DNA of 64,000 nucleotides from Stachybotrys elegans (Eukaryota > Ascomycota > Sordariomycetes > Hypocreales > Stachybotryaceae), in assembly GCA_020746835.1 (NCBI GenBank), contig JAGPNK010000010.1:248001-312000 (forward strand), in the 5' to 3' direction. Shown piece after piece: positions 34,576-48,300 of this stretch. The stretch's first letter is position 1, and each line of letters opens with the position of its first letter. A program made the position numbers and the translations under genes. The notes under the pieces were generated by a model, which saw nothing but the letters and a program-made list of their open reading frames with translations, searched no databases and was not told the DNA's origin.

Positions 34576-35818
34576 GGGCGCATGGGATTGGGAAGCACCA
34601 GGCAGCAAGAGAGCAACGACGAGTCTGGATTTCACTTGGCTACACATGCGAAGCAGTAACAAAGACGGCTGGCCCAGGGCACGCGGACGGAAGGGCGGAC
34701 GCCTGTTTGTATAGGCACTTGAAAAAGCGCTGGGAGCATGGAAGTTATATTCGCTTCGTACTAGGTATTTTTGTAGAGTCTGAGCAGCCGCCCTGAAGCT
34801 GGAGGGGGACAAATGGGTTTAATGAATTAGGAGGTACATAATAATCAAAGGGACCGGTTAGAATATTGTTATTATCTTCAACTTGACCCTGCATCTCAAC
34901 ACGGCTGGCACGTGATCCACCCCTGAATGCCCTGCATGTAGTATTGCATGGACGGATGGGGTTGAATGAAGCCCTTGACTGTCGAAATACCTGTACCTGT
35001 ATTGCTGTAGTATGTGATGCTTGGGCTGAAGTTTTCCCAGTTGGGTACCTATCATGCCTCCTGCCTAACTGATATCTGATAATTCATTATTAGAAGGTGC
35101 TGATGGCTGCTGGACAAATGGCGCACGGGGCAGATGCTCCTCCCCCCACCGTGCCCTTCAGGTTCAGCGGCAGAAGCAGATAGCCGTAGCCCTCTCGGCA
35201 CGGAAAATTCGGGGGTACCACGTCAGCCGTTTTGCGCCCACAAGATACAAGCCAGTCGCTGAGCGCCCCTGCGAGTTTGGGGTTTGGGGGGGGGTTTTTT
35301 CTTTCCAGGCCTCCCGCCTGGCCCTTTGTACCACTGCGGCTCCGGGCGGTGGAGGCGCATTCGAGGCACTGAGTCTACCAAGTCATTCTACCGTTGAGTA
35401 GCCTCGTCACGAACCTCGTCCATTCTCTCCCTCGACGCCCGTTCCTCCCTGTGCTCTTTCGACAACCTCTGCTCCTCCAACACCTTGCCGATAGCGCAGC
35501 GCTCGGGGCATCACAACGCACCTCTCTTCTCTCTCTTTCTTTTTTTCTCCTTCTTCTTCTTCTTCCTCTTCTTGGTCCGGCCCGGCGAACCCACGCATAT
35601 TATTTCCTCCCCAGCTGTGTGTACGATACCACGGTGGCTCGACTACGCCCACATTTTGCCATTCCGCGCACCCTCTCCGCTTTGTTATCGCTACATCATA
35701 TCCCGTGCCGCAGGAAGCATCGCGACAACCTCAGACTCGACTCGCCGTGCACGCAACACCGAAGACGCTCCCCTCTACATACTTATACCCGAACGACCCC
35801 AGCACTCGACCGCCCAAG
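34576..35818. other. Intergenic region with pyrimidine-rich leader of CAF40
   Basis: 3' flank of KIN1 and promoter of CAF40. A nearly pure CT tract (about 35521-35577) probably marks the transcription start zone of CAF40. No gene is seen. Confidence 0.55.
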
Positions 35819-37185
35819 ATGATGCCCTCGGCGCACGTCTACGGACATCATCAGTTCAACCCACAAGCGGATTCCTCTTGGATGCACCAGCAGCCCGCGC
35901 ACCACCACAATGCCCAGCAGGCTGCCGCCGCCGCCGCCGCCGTGTCCGCCGTGCAGCATCAACAGCACCAGCAGCACCAGCAGCACCAGCAGGCTCAACA
36001 GCAGCACCAGGCCCAGCAGCAGGCTCAGCAGCAGCACTACAACCGCATGGCCGGCGCCCACTCCAACGTAGGCGGCCTCGCGGCGCACGGTCAGGACGGC
36101 GGTCACGAGACCATTTCCGAGGACAACCGCAGGACCATGGCGTACATTGCGGACCTCTTGAACGAGAACACGCGCGAGGCCGCCCTCCTGGAGCTTAGCA
36201 AGAAGCGGGAGCAGGTCCCCGAGCTGGCTCTGATTCTGTGGCATTCCTTTGGTGAGCGGCTCCGACCAACGCCAACGGGCCAGCCACCCGCTGGCCCGCT
36301 TGCTTCATCGGCCCCTTGCTGACCACGTCTTCCAGGCGTCATGACGTCTCTTTTGCAGGAGATTATTTCCGTATACACGCTGCTCAACCCTTCGCAGTTG
36401 ACGGCGGCCGCCTCGAACCGCGTCTGCAATGCCCTCGCTCTGCTGCAGTGCGTGGCCTCGCACAACGAAACGCGCACTCTATTCCTAAACGGTACGTCTA
36501 CGCGGTGCTCTAGTGTTGCCGAGGGATTGCGCTCACATGCCGTGTCTCAGCCCACATCCCCTTGTTCCTCTATCCGTTTCTCAACACCACGTCCAAATCT
36601 CGCCCCTTCGAGTACCTCCGCCTCACCAGCCTGGGTGTCATCGGCGCCCTCGTCAAGAATGACTCGTCCGAGGTCATCAACTTCCTGCTCACCACAGAGA
36701 TCATCCCGCTTTGCCTGAGAATCATGGAGACTGGCTCCGAGCTTAGCAAGACTGTCGCCATCTTTATTGTCCAGAAGATCCTGTTGGACGACAACGGTCT
36801 CAACTACATTTGCGCCACTTATGAGCGTTTCTATGCGGTGGGCACCGTGCTTAGTAACATGGTCGCTCAGCTTGTAGAGTCTCAGACGGCTCGGCTACTC
36901 AAGCATGTGGTGAGGTGCTTTCTCAGGTACGTGATCAAGATGAAATATGACAATATCGGGGGGCTGGCTAACGTCTTTCTTCTTCTCTTCCCCTGCGACA
37001 GGTTGAGTGATAATGCCCGCGCTCGAGAGGCTCTTCGACAATGCCTCCCGGAGCCGCTGCGCGATGCCACCTTCTCGTCGGTGCTCCGAGACGACGCCGC
37101 GACCAAGAGATGCCTCGCGCAGCTCCTAATCAACCTCTCCGATAACGTCGTGGAACCGGGCCCGGGCGGCGTCTCCGGCATGTAA
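35819..37185 (+). CDS. caf40: CAF40/RCD1 (CNOT9) subunit of the CCR4-NOT complex
   Basis: Exons 35819-36251, 36336-36491, 36551-36926 and 37002-37185 (introns 84, 59 and 75 nt); 382 residues. CNOT9/CAF40 is the armadillo-repeat module of the CCR4-NOT deadenylase, binding NOT1 and RNA regulators; in fission yeast Rcd1 is needed for nitrogen-starvation-induced differentiation. Residues 1-85 are Ala/Gln/His-rich (poly-Ala run, QHQQ repeats) and disordered. The conserved core runs from '[20 protein letters not shown]' through '[17 protein letters not shown]', '[14 protein letters not shown]', '[20 protein letters not shown]', '[18 protein letters not shown]', '[13 protein letters not shown]' to '[20 protein letters not shown]'. 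Two ATGs occur in tandem at the start; the first is used. All joins keep phase, and the core is nearly invariant in eukaryotes. Confidence 0.95.
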
Positions 37186-38399
37186 CGGGGAGACGAACCA
37201 CCGACCTCTTGTGACAATATCTGATATTTCTGCTTGCATGGGACCGGCGATCATGGAGGATTAGGGCAACTGATTTCCGGGGGCATTACGGAGGATAAAG
37301 GCCAGCGGACGAAGAAAAAACGAAAAGCATTCTGCATTGTCGATACCCCCCAGCTGCGTTTTGAGACTACACCGGAGGCCTGATGGCTATCCACGGGCAA
37401 AAAAAGACATCCGTGGAAGCTACAGGCGGCGAGGCACCAACGGCCTGGTGCGCTTGCGGGACGAAGGGTGGTGTTGTTGTTGTGGCAGCTTTCCCGTCAC
37501 ATGTCTGATGATTCATGATTTCTTCAGCTAGGCACAACACGTTTGGGGGCACGGATGACTGGCACGGGCGGTGCCGGGTTTGCAAGTGTGGTGGGAGGTG
37601 TGTGTTGTGCTTGTGTGGAGGAGTTATGGTTAATCTGCCGTGGCCTGCTTGCGCGAGAGCAGTCTCACGCGCGGGATGTGGGCAGGTGTCTTTTACTGTT
37701 GGTGTTTTTGGCGTCAGGCAAGGAGGCCCGGTCTGCATGGGGGAGGGCGGTGTTCCGCGATGTTGGATTTGTATATTTGCGATTTGTATTTGTTACAGCC
37801 ACGTACCTTAGGTAGATGATGCATCCTTACATGCTATTCTTTCGGTGTGCTACCCTAGAGCAGATGTTTCATTCTCGTGATGATGGGCAAGACGCACGAC
37901 ATAAGGCGCAAGACGCACCTGTGTTGTGTTCTGCTGGTGCATTTGGATTGATGTATTTGTTACTGGCTGGATATGGCATTGAATTGGTGCCTTCGGTACA
38001 GCAGTCCTTGCTGTCAGTGGTCTGGCGAAGTGCAGTTCTTCATGACGAGACGACTCGTCGGTTATGATAACATAATCAAATCGACGTCAGTATTGCACAG
38101 TTGTATCGGACTGGCGAACCGCGCATATCATGCTGAGTGAGATACAGATCAGGAAAAGGCCGATTACAGAGCACCAGACAGTGCTGATCCAAGGCGGTCA
38201 AGTTGTCTGGTGTTCCGGCCGTCAGCATCTGCGCCAATGCAAACACGCCAGCCAACAACTCTTTACTTCCCACACCGCCACCACACTCTCTACAGCATCA
38301 CAAGGGCACCGTCATTATTCTCGCTCATCGATTCAATTCATGCTCGAAAGGGTAGATGCCTATCCATCTATTCATAATCTACAACAAGGCGGCCGCCCT
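37186..38399. other. Convergent 3' intergenic region
   Basis: About 1.2 kb between the ends of CAF40 and the GST gene. Only short open frames, none with recognisable features. Confidence 0.55.
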
Positions 38400-39347
38400 T
38401 CACGGCGACGTGTACTTGTAGTCGTACTTCTCCTTGGCGGCGTCGACGGCCTTCTTGTACTCGAGGTTGTCGGCGCTGAGGGGCTCGACGGGGCTCATCT
38501 GGGGCTCCGAGGGGATCTTGAAGCCGCGCTGGACGGCCGGGCGCGCGAGGCAGCGGGCGTACCAGGCGGCGAGGCTGGGCCACTGGTCCATGGTGAGGCC
38601 GACGGCGGGCAGGACGCGGGCCCAGCCGAGGAGGGCGATGTCGGCGATGCTGAACTTGCCGCGGCCCGGGCCGACGATGAAGTCGCGGTCCTTGAGCTGC
38701 GCGTCGAGGATGCCGTACAGGCGCTCCGTCTCGCCGACGTAGCGGAACATGCCGTAGGGGATCTTCTCCTTGGCGTACCGCACGAAGTGGTTGGCCTGGC
38801 CTTGCCTGCAGGATGGGTTCGTCAACAAGCTCCCTTCACCTCCCCTTGATGGGTGTGTGTGTGTGTGTACTCACATGGGACCTACGCCGCCGTGCTGCCA
38901 GCCGATCCACGACTCGGCGCGCGTGTAGTCATCGTCGTCGACGGCAAAGGAGAAGCGGTTCTCGGTGTCGTAGCGGCGCGTCAGGTAGCCGAGGATGGCG
39001 TTGCCCTCGAAGACGTTGAGCCCGCCGTTGTCGTGGTCGACGATGGCGGGGATGCGGCCGTTGGGGTTGACGGCGATGAACCAGGGCTCCTTCTGGATGT
39101 TCTTGCTGATGTCGATGGTCTGGTACGTGTACTGCAGGCCGTAGGCGTCCTTGAGCTCCTCGAGGATGATGGAGGCCTTGAACCCGTTGGGTGTGCCTAT
39201 GCAAGAGAGGCAGAACCCGTCAGCCCGGAACTTACATTGCGGCATGAGGTCATAACCGAGTATCCGCGCGGGGGATGGCTAAGTTTGCTTACCCAGGGTG
39301 AGGAGCTCGATGCCCTTGGTGGCGATGAGGCTGGTCGGACGAGCCAT
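38400..39347 (-). CDS. Glutathione S-transferase, URE2-like class
   Basis: Exons 39347-39293, 39196-38875 and 38805-38400 (introns 96 and 69 nt); 260 residues. Cytosolic GSTs conjugate glutathione to electrophiles; URE2-like fungal forms have transferase or peroxidase activity. The N-terminal thioredoxin-like domain has 'TPNGFKASIILEELKDAYG', 'WFIAVNPNGRIPAIVDHD' and 'NVFEGNAILGYLTRRYD'. The C-terminal helical domain has 'ESWIGWQHGGVGPM', 'FRYVGETERLYGILDAQLK' and 'FIVGPGRGKFSIADIALLGW'. In the glutathione-binding 'ESxAI' position this protein reads 'EGNAI', a small departure from most relatives. No signal or membrane segment. It lacks the Asn-rich prion domain of yeast Ure2. Intron 2 begins with GTGAGT followed at once by an AC dinucleotide repeat on the coding strand. 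Confidence 0.92.
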
Positions 39348-42300
39348 GATTTCTTTTCTCTCTCTTTCTTTTCTGTTTCGTTCTCTATTCGACAATTGAC
39401 AAGCTCTACAGGAATCTGAGCGGGCAAAGAACAGGCGAATGCTCAATGACCGAGAATTCTACGAAAAGAGACGGAGACACGGAGCGATTCTATCTATCCA
39501 GCAAGATTTCCAAGGGCGGGGCCAGAGCGGTTCCGTCATTGCGTGATCTCATGATTGATTGATAATCGAGCAGCGCGCAGCCCGCGGCCGTTATTATGCA
39601 AGCAACGTTGAGCAAGCAGCAAGCAGAGCAGCAGGCAGCCAGTGAAACAAACCACGCTTGACGATGTGGAATGGAACATGGTAGAAGTCCGCCTTTTTGC
39701 TTATTCATCCGCCTTGAAACATTTCGAGTCCACGGGAATCCGTCGTGAATGCCGCCGATATGTCCCAATGTCCACGGAAAACCGCGGAAAACGGGGCCAT
39801 TGACGATCTCTTTTGTTTTCATTCCCACGCCCATCCCCCCCCCTTCTCTTTTATCTTTTATTTACCAGGCACGTGGTTTTCCTCCTTCCAGAAACAGAGA
39901 GAGGCCTTCGTCTGATGAGTGATCCTGGCGAAATGAAGATGAAGGCCCAGGCTTCGATCTGCCCTTTGATGATTAGGATTATGAATCAAGACGTTCGACA
40001 GCGACCTGACCATTGACGGAGTCGGAGCGGGGTCCGATGTCTACCAGCAAACCCCCGTCGTATACGCGGAGAGCTCATCCCTCCCATGTCTCTGGGCTTG
40101 TGAGGAGTAGACATGGATGCCGGCGGAAACCAAGTCTGGGTTTCTTTTTCTTTTTTCTTTTCCCTTTTCTTTTTCCTTTCCCCTTGTCGACCAAGGGCCT
40201 GGAATGGTCCTGAGGTCTGAATCGATATGCCTTTGTTTGTTTGTTTGTTTGTTTCTTTCTTTCGGTAGAGCCTGTATAGAGCAAGGCTGCTGCTCCCATC
40301 CCTGCCTGTTGAGGAAATAAGATACACACAGGGTCGTTATGGCTCCGTCCGGCTGGAACTAGAGCATGCCCAGGGGGGTTTGGAAGCGCGCGCGCGCCGC
40401 CGCCCATGTACGCCGCTCACGCACGCCACCCTCCCCCCCCCCCCCGTCCATCATCTCAGAAAGTACTACAGGGTCCTGGGCGTGAGCTGCCTGCATTCAT
40501 CTGATATGTGAGACAAGAGCCTCCTTGCTTGCCCTCCCCCTTTGGGCAGATGTCGTCCTTGGCAGCAGCATTGTGTCGAGTCCCAACATCTATCCCTCAT
40601 CAAATCCTCCTCCTTGTCCCCCCCCCCTATCCGAAAGCCCTAGCAATGTTAATCTTGCTTCAGTTTTGTCCTGATGCCAGGGGAAGGGGAGGGTGTGTTC
40701 AGCCTTACACCTGCCCAGGGGATAGAAATTGCACTGGAAAGGGCAGCTCGGGAAAAGCAGACTGACACCTCTTTGACATTGACCACCCTCCAACAACGCC
40801 ACCAGCCAGGCCGTCGGTTCTGGGTCATCACCCCCCCCTCCCCTCCTGGTTATATGGCGGCCGCCTACAGAGTCCATACTATGTCGATGGTATCTGGTGG
40901 CGCTGTCTGGATGTTGCTGGCTTCCCGTCCTCGCTCGCGCAGGGGGGTGGGTGATTTTTGGGTAAGGCGTATTCGTCTAGGCCATGGGCATGTACGTACC
41001 ATGACAGACGGCTAATAATAATACCGAGTGAATAAGGTAGACAGTCGCTTGCAATAGTAGATAACGTTGACGGACGGGACACTCGGGGGGAGGGGGGCAG
41101 TGGGATGGTGTGCTGCTCAATTACTGACTAATTGAGTTATTACTGTATGAAACGTAGGCATGGCAGACCAAGTTGCGTTGCGGGGAGAAGCTTCTTCGTC
41201 CTGTATCCGTATCGTTCCGTCCTTTCTTTGCCCTTGGTGCCAATATCTTGTTTTGGGGGGGGGGGGGGGGGCTGAGCGTCACATTTCGGCGTTCGGATCC
41301 CACGGGGATAACGGGAATCCGCGGCTCTCGCCCTGCTGGGTCCCAACGAGTTCCAAGACACTCCCTGTCCCATGCGGCCGTCCCAGTAATGAGCCTGCTT
41401 AGCGAGCCAGGGCCGCCATGATCTGAAGATCGTCATCATAGAGATTGGAAGTGAATATCCGCGCGAAACGCCGCTCGAGCCTCCATGCCCTCCTCGTAGA
41501 GTCGCAGTCTGCCAGACATGTCCCTTGCCCATCTTGAGTTGTGGGTGGTGCCTGGATACGAATCGAATCGAACATGGTGATTTATGCCGACAAGCTCGTT
41601 GTGTCTCCAGTTTCAGGCCTGATTCCTCCGTCTCCTCCGTCTCCTCCGTCTCCTCCCCCCTCCTCTCCCCTTCGCATCCCGCCATCAGTGTATGTATGTA
41701 CTTCGTACGGCGCATATCGTCGTATACCCACCCCTGACTGCACGCTGCACGCTGCGCACTAGCCGACCTGTCCGTAGGAGGATGGCAATGTGCAATGATT
41801 CCATCAATGCTCAGCCATGTTGGCCGTGATTTGGTGCCCATGGCCGAGCCCAAGTCATGTGGCTTCTCGAGGATGCAGATGGAAGCAAGTACCCGTATCC
41901 CTCTCCTCCCCTCCGCCCCCCCTCTCTCACCTTTGCCTTTGCCTTCTCTCGCCCCCCCTTCCCCCTCCCATGCCATATCATCTCCAGCAATACAACACGA
42001 TGCCATGTTTCTTGAGGCCAGTTCCTAGCTGTTTTGAGCAAGTGTCGGCCGTCTTCCGGGATCCTGAGGATCGACCTTAGCCCGCTTGGCCATGGCCCAT
42101 TGCATTTCCATCTCGCCTGGCCTCATCGTGTCTTCGGGACTCGCTGCTAGCCGTATTAGGAGCCTTACACGCGGGGGGAAGAATCCTTCCAGCCCGTCTC
42201 CATACAATGCGAGTGCTATGACCTGAATGGGCAGTTTTTACGTCTTGCCAAAGCCAGCATAGCAGGCCATACAAGGCCCACAGAGTCGCTCGGTCGATGC

Positions 42301-45300
42301 CGCAGTCCCATGTCAAAACAGAGACCCTGTAAGTTTTAACCAAATAACTGCTAAGATCGGCAGATATGGTCCAGAAGCTCGTCAAAGGCCACAAGCTTGA
42401 CGACAAGGCTCCGGGGATCCAGGCAACCAGGCATCCAGCCACGACGTTATCACTGCCGCCCTTGCTGCTAGGCAGCCTGTCTGGCGGAAATAATAATCAT
42501 GCCCTGGGAATAGGCCCCTCCCCCCTGAGCATATTAGTGTTAGCATCAAACCCTGGCAAAGGGCGTAGCATAGATTGGTTTCCAAGTTGGGATGTCTTGC
42601 TCGAAACTGACATTTCCGAACCACAGCTTGCGCGCGCACATCGACCTGTCTGCGGCACAACGGCACAGCGGCATAGCGACAGTGGATTGATTTGAATTGC
42701 CCGCCCACAACCAAGCCACTCCGCTTGCTCCGCATCCTGCGACCCGGTGAGTCTAACTGGGCGTGCTGGATTGGGAGGTGTCTTGCTCTCTATCTTGCTC
42801 TCGAAAAGGCGGAGTTTGAAGAGTATGAGACGCTAAATTGGATGATTCTCGTCTGACGTTGACGATCACTGCAAGGCCCAGTAGTAAGCCGCCATGGCCA
42901 TTTCCTAGAGGGCGCATGGCCGTACTGGCACTCAAAAGCACCCCGTTCATCAAGAATGTCCATCTCCTTACCTGCCGAAAAAGGCCCTCCCACAGTACGG
43001 GGATAGCATGTAGTCTGTTACTCCCATGGGTACTCGTAGACTCTGACATGGAATGATAAGCTCCAAACTTTGACGGCTCCGCCCATGTTGCAGATAGCAA
43101 CTCAAGATAAACATGCTTCATTCGGCTGCTGGACCCATTATCCATGAGCATTGGTAGATGAGCATTCGCAACTCATCGCTCCGAGAGAGGCCTGCGCAAA
43201 CTGGCCCCCAAGGCCAAAAGCAAGATGGCATCAATGAGACCGAAAGAAGCCAAACACCTTGTTCCCACCTAGGAGATAGGGTTCTTACTCAGGCTGCTGT
43301 GTCAGGCCCCGCCCTTGCTGGATTTGAGCCGGGTTGTCACCGGTCCCAAGGGACTGGGACTGCGTGCGTCTGGTGCCTGCTGAGCCGTTTCTGGCTTGCC
43401 GGCTACCGCTCCGCGATCAAGATCTGACCATTCAATAAGCCGAGGGGAATAGCTGCCAGAGAAGTAAAACAAAAGAAGACGAAAAGAAAAAGAAGAAAAG
43501 TAAAGCAAGAGCAAACGTCATCATCTCCAGGACGTGAAATGCCTTCGAGGCCCCTTTCAAAGGTCTAGCGCACCGAAACCAACTCTGGGACCAATTCACT
43601 GTTCTCTGGCCATTGTGGCATGCAACCCTTGGTACGCCTGCCTCATGGTCGGCTGGGACGGCAGAAAGGGCGCGGCAGACCCCAGCTATCGGGCTTGAGA
43701 GAGCTGCCGTGCTGCTATTACTCACTCGCATCTCTCCTGATTGTCATGGCTGCCCGCCCTTGCTCGTCAACTGGCCTCATGATCTAGTTACCTGCCTGCC
43801 GGGTCCAGGTGAATCATGACAAGGGCCGGGGTTCGAGCAGTAGGCTATCAGTAGACACGGGTATTGGCTCGATCTCCTCGCGGGCAGTTAGGGTCTTGGT
43901 GACGCGCCCGCTGCGCCCAGCCTGCTGTGTGATAGGCACACGTATCGATGGTTGTGATTCGACGTTGCCAAGTGGCGCATGATACGGATGTCGTACCCTG
44001 GATCAGAGTGCGTAAACAGTCCTTGCGACGGCTTTTGCACGACAGACGTGCGCGCCTTGTACCTCACCAGGATCGTCTCGCTATTTCCCCACCATCCCCG
44101 TAGGAGAATACACAAAGTTGTTCATCCCGGTCCCGCCTCCAAGCCGCGCTCGGGAGAGTCGGGATACGCATAAGAGTCGGTGATGGCATTGCGAGCGCTC
44201 AAAGACGTGCGTGACGCCGAGTCCAAATGAGGAGAAACCTGCATCGCTCGTGGAGGGGGCGTGCGGAATAATGCATTTGCTACCTGCCCATCAGGCCATG
44301 GCATGGCACATTCAATCTGAAAGGGCGGGCTGCGAGACCCGCGTGGCCAGCCGAGACATTGTCATGAAGGGGGGCGGATAAGGAGGGAAATGTCGGCTTT
44401 TCTGAATGTTGCTGCCTGGAACCTGAGCCAGACGTAGACATTGGTCACCCGGCCCCAAAAATACTACGTTGTCGGGAGGGGGGGGGAGGAAGTGTGGTGA
44501 TGGATCGCCCAATATGACTGAATGCGGGAATTGAATGGAAGGGTGGAGGGAATGTCGGCATGCAAGACGCTTCATTATGGCAACCTGCAGTCGGGTTTCT
44601 CTGGCGTAAGACAGCCGAAACGGCCAGCCCGCCATGAGAAAAACACACGAATTGGGGGAAGAGGGATGCTGTATCCGGATCGGGTGCGGTGCAGTGCGGA
44701 CATCGCTCGCCTGGTATGGAGGGGGGTCAGCGACAGACGACGACAGGCATAGGGGATGAGGGGACGAGGCGGGGAGAAGGAGGGAAATGTGTGAGCTGTC
44801 AGTTTCATGATGCATCCATGTGCTAATCGCAGAGGATGTGATGGCGTCGTTGAAACCAGACTATTGCCTGCGAGCTGCGAGCAACGTTGCGCACAGCAAG
44901 TCGTCGCCTCTGTCGAGGGCGGCTAGTGTGCAAGCGAGCTCAGCCCGGCTCAGCTCAGCCAGCTAGATACGCAGCGCATACACTGTGAAGTAGACATGGC
45001 ATCGCGAGCACTTCCCATTTGCGTATGCCGTGCAGAAGCCCCCGCGGGGGCTCCACGGCCCCGAGGTCCTATCGAGAAAATGCGCCGTGAGAGCGTGTTC
45101 CGTACGTAGCCTTTTGGCCCGCCAGAATAACGAGTACCAGAGCCGCTTTTCCAGCCGAAATGACCTCGATAGGGTAATGAAGATTGCTTGGGCTTGTCAT
45201 TCCATTCCAGGCATGGAAGTGACTCGATCGGCATCCACCTGGTCGGCGATGTCGACATGGAAGTGGGCGTCTGGGCGACTGTCAAATCCCGACAGTTGTC

Positions 45301-48300
45301 AAAGAGCTGCTTGTTTGTGCAACCATGAAGCACTGCCGATATCATCCATCACCATGTATGTTTATTGGGGCCCGGGAATCACCAACAAAGTGGCCCAATT
45401 GCTGCATGCTGCAGTACTCATCAAATTCGCAGTGCAACATTGTGTGTGGTGTGCGCGCTGGGGTACGGGGCAATAGGTCCCAGGGGTAGGGGTCCCCGTC
45501 GATCTTGGGACGAGCTGCCCTCCGCCTTTTCTCCCGCCTAAGTCGACGTCTCGCACCTACAAAGGGCGGGCTGGGCCTGGCACGCCCTGCGGTGTGCCAG
45601 GCGGGCTGTCTCCCTGGTCAGTGGTGGTTGGCGGCCCTGCGCCCCCTACCCGACTGTTTGTCACTGCAGGGCCCTTCCGGCCGCCGGTTCCATTGCTGCT
45701 GCTGCACCAACCATGCGCGATGGTGGGTTCTGCGAGGTGCGCGGTGCGGTGCTCCGGTGCCCTCTGCGGGCGTGGAGATGTGTGCCCACACCGGCGTAAG
45801 AAGCATGTTTGTTGATGATACTGTAGCAGTTGCTTGCCTGTCGCCTGTCGCCTGATCGCCTTTGTTGCAATTTGTCATGATGCGTCACTCTGTGCCGGGC
45901 GGCTTCGAGGCGGCTGGCTGAGGCAACTGATGGCGTCCTGATAGCGCAGAAAGCGTCTGCACGGCGTTCTCAGCTGCCCAGATGTAACCTCCCCCGCCGC
46001 CTGGCCTCTTGCTCTTGTCTCAGACGTCCAACACACAGCGAAAACGCCAGTCGGCAGCCGATACGGAACAGTACGACGGCGGGCACAATGAGGGGAGCTC
46101 GTAGCCGTCTTGGCTGTCCAAACCAGCCCGGGACCCACAGAGCTGTCCACCAGACCCATGTTGTCTGGGCTCGTCCCTCAGCCCTACCATACACAGTCTC
46201 CAATGATATCCTTGAGCCGGGGTGGAACAAGCACACTCCCCCCCCTTCCCCTCCAACAGCTCCTCCGCAGAAAGTTGCCAGGGTAGCACGCGTGCAATCC
46301 CTCCCACGCCTTGGCCTTGCGGTTCTTTTGGTCTGGCTGCAGGACTCCTGCTGTGTGAGCATCTGGGTGTGCCCCCCAGCACGGCCTCGCCGAAATGGTT
46401 TTGATAGACTCACCGCTACAGATGCGGACAACCAGCCCTATGACTCCTCTGCCTCTCTCGCTGCCCTCCAGTTTCATGGTTTCATGCAGCCGTGGTGGAC
46501 CCGTCGTCACTCGATGCATCTACACGACGCGAGATGCAAAGCACTCTGACGGGACCGGCTCTACTGGCTGTGGGTGACGATGATGCCTTGCGATGTGCCT
46601 TCCTGACGATCCATCGAGCCAGCGTATTCGGCATGCCATGGTAATGGCAGTGCTGTGCGCCTGCCTCGACGCACAAACGAGCCGCACACACGTGACTTAT
46701 TCGCACTGTGATGCGGACAGTGCGCATCATGGAATTTAGCCCACATTATTAATCACTACACCCAAGATCATCCAAGGACTGGCCTGGCCCTGCCCATTCT
46801 GCGACCGGCAGAGTTCAGACGACAAACACTTCTGACCAAGCCGTGATCCTGCCGAAATCCTGCCATGAATCCAATGTAAATCTGCATCAACTTGCCTCCC
46901 GCTTATCTGCTCACGATCGCCACCAAGGACGCTGCCTCTTCAGTGCTGCCTCCTTCCGGCTTCTCTCCTTGGACCCCTAACAATAGACGTCTATTGGCCA
47001 AGTTCTAATAACATCAAGGTTCCACTTTAGACGAGAGGACGTGCTCGGACACTTTCCCACAGCCTTGTGGGCATCCGCCTTAGTACTTTTCCGGCAATAA
47101 GACGCGCGCGGGTGCAAAGGGGCGGGATTCTCGGGCACCAGAGCGAGGGGCCCAGCAAGGGCGTCGGGATTCTACCCCTTGTTGCAAGTCCACAGCACAG
47201 CTGGACCAGCCCTACTGCCTCTGCGAGCACTGTCTGAAACCTGTTCATCAACAAGATCAATGGATGTCTTGCTTCTCGCCCCGTCAAGGCGGGACGCTGT
47301 GCCCCGTGGAGGCGGCCATGTTGGCGTTACATATCGGCCAATGACGCCGGGTCGCGCAGCCTGTCGTTCCACATGCCACGCACCGGATTTTGTCTTGTGC
47401 CACAAGCCATGCGACCACAATGTGTCAAGAAACCGTGTGCGGCTCTCTCCTAGGCTTGCCGGGCCATGGCCACTCGGAGCGCCTTGCACCCAGCAATGGT
47501 CGATCCCTATATTGTCGTCCTTTTGCCTGTCCTACTGGCTAGACGCTTGTCCAACCCCTCAAGCCAATAGCCTGGGCGGAGCATTGTGAGAACTTTAATC
47601 TCCATATCCTGCTCTGTCAGACAACGTGGCCCTCATTGTAAGGCTGAAGCTTACATCCCCTGTGGGCAACCGTTGCCAGGGACCTGGGTCATGGCATGAG
47701 ATGTCGGCGCATGCAGACCCCTTTTCGCTTGCCATATCTGTACATATGCTGAGAAGATGCAGGCACATCTCGATGTGGGCGCAATCTCGGCATCGCCATC
47801 CCGTAGCTTCAACACTGTTCTGCCACCACCTGCACTACGCCCTCCACTGCCATCATCACTATTAGTCGGCAGGTATGTAACTTGACGTATGCGCCGCTAT
47901 CTGTCGGAGGTAAACGGAAGGGGAAAGGGCGGGGGGGGGAAATTGGCTGCTTGGTGCTTGGGGACAACAAAAGTTCGCCCGACCGTTTATGCACCGTTAG
48001 CCATCTAGCGCGCGGCAATTGCCCTCAGCATCAAAGAGTTGGATTTCCAATCCAGGCAGCATCGAATTGATTTCCGCCTCTAGTTAGTGATTGCAACGTT
48101 CATCAAGCTAGTGCCGCGGATGTCGGCAAGAAGTGCTATATGAAACGGCGCAGGCATTAGGCTTTCGCTTCGAGGGCCGATGCTCTAACTCAGTACTCGA
48201 GAATCTGTCCGCTACCTCCCAACGCTTCTGCCGTCGTTGCTGTGGGCTCGCGAATATCAAGCCCAGATGCAGTAGCATTGCCCTGCTCACTGGATTCAGA

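Noticed and set aside
41140..42006. 288-codon minus-strand frame in the gene-poor stretch
   Set aside because: Glu/Gly-rich sequence arising from CTCC-type repeats and poly-G on the other strand; no motif.
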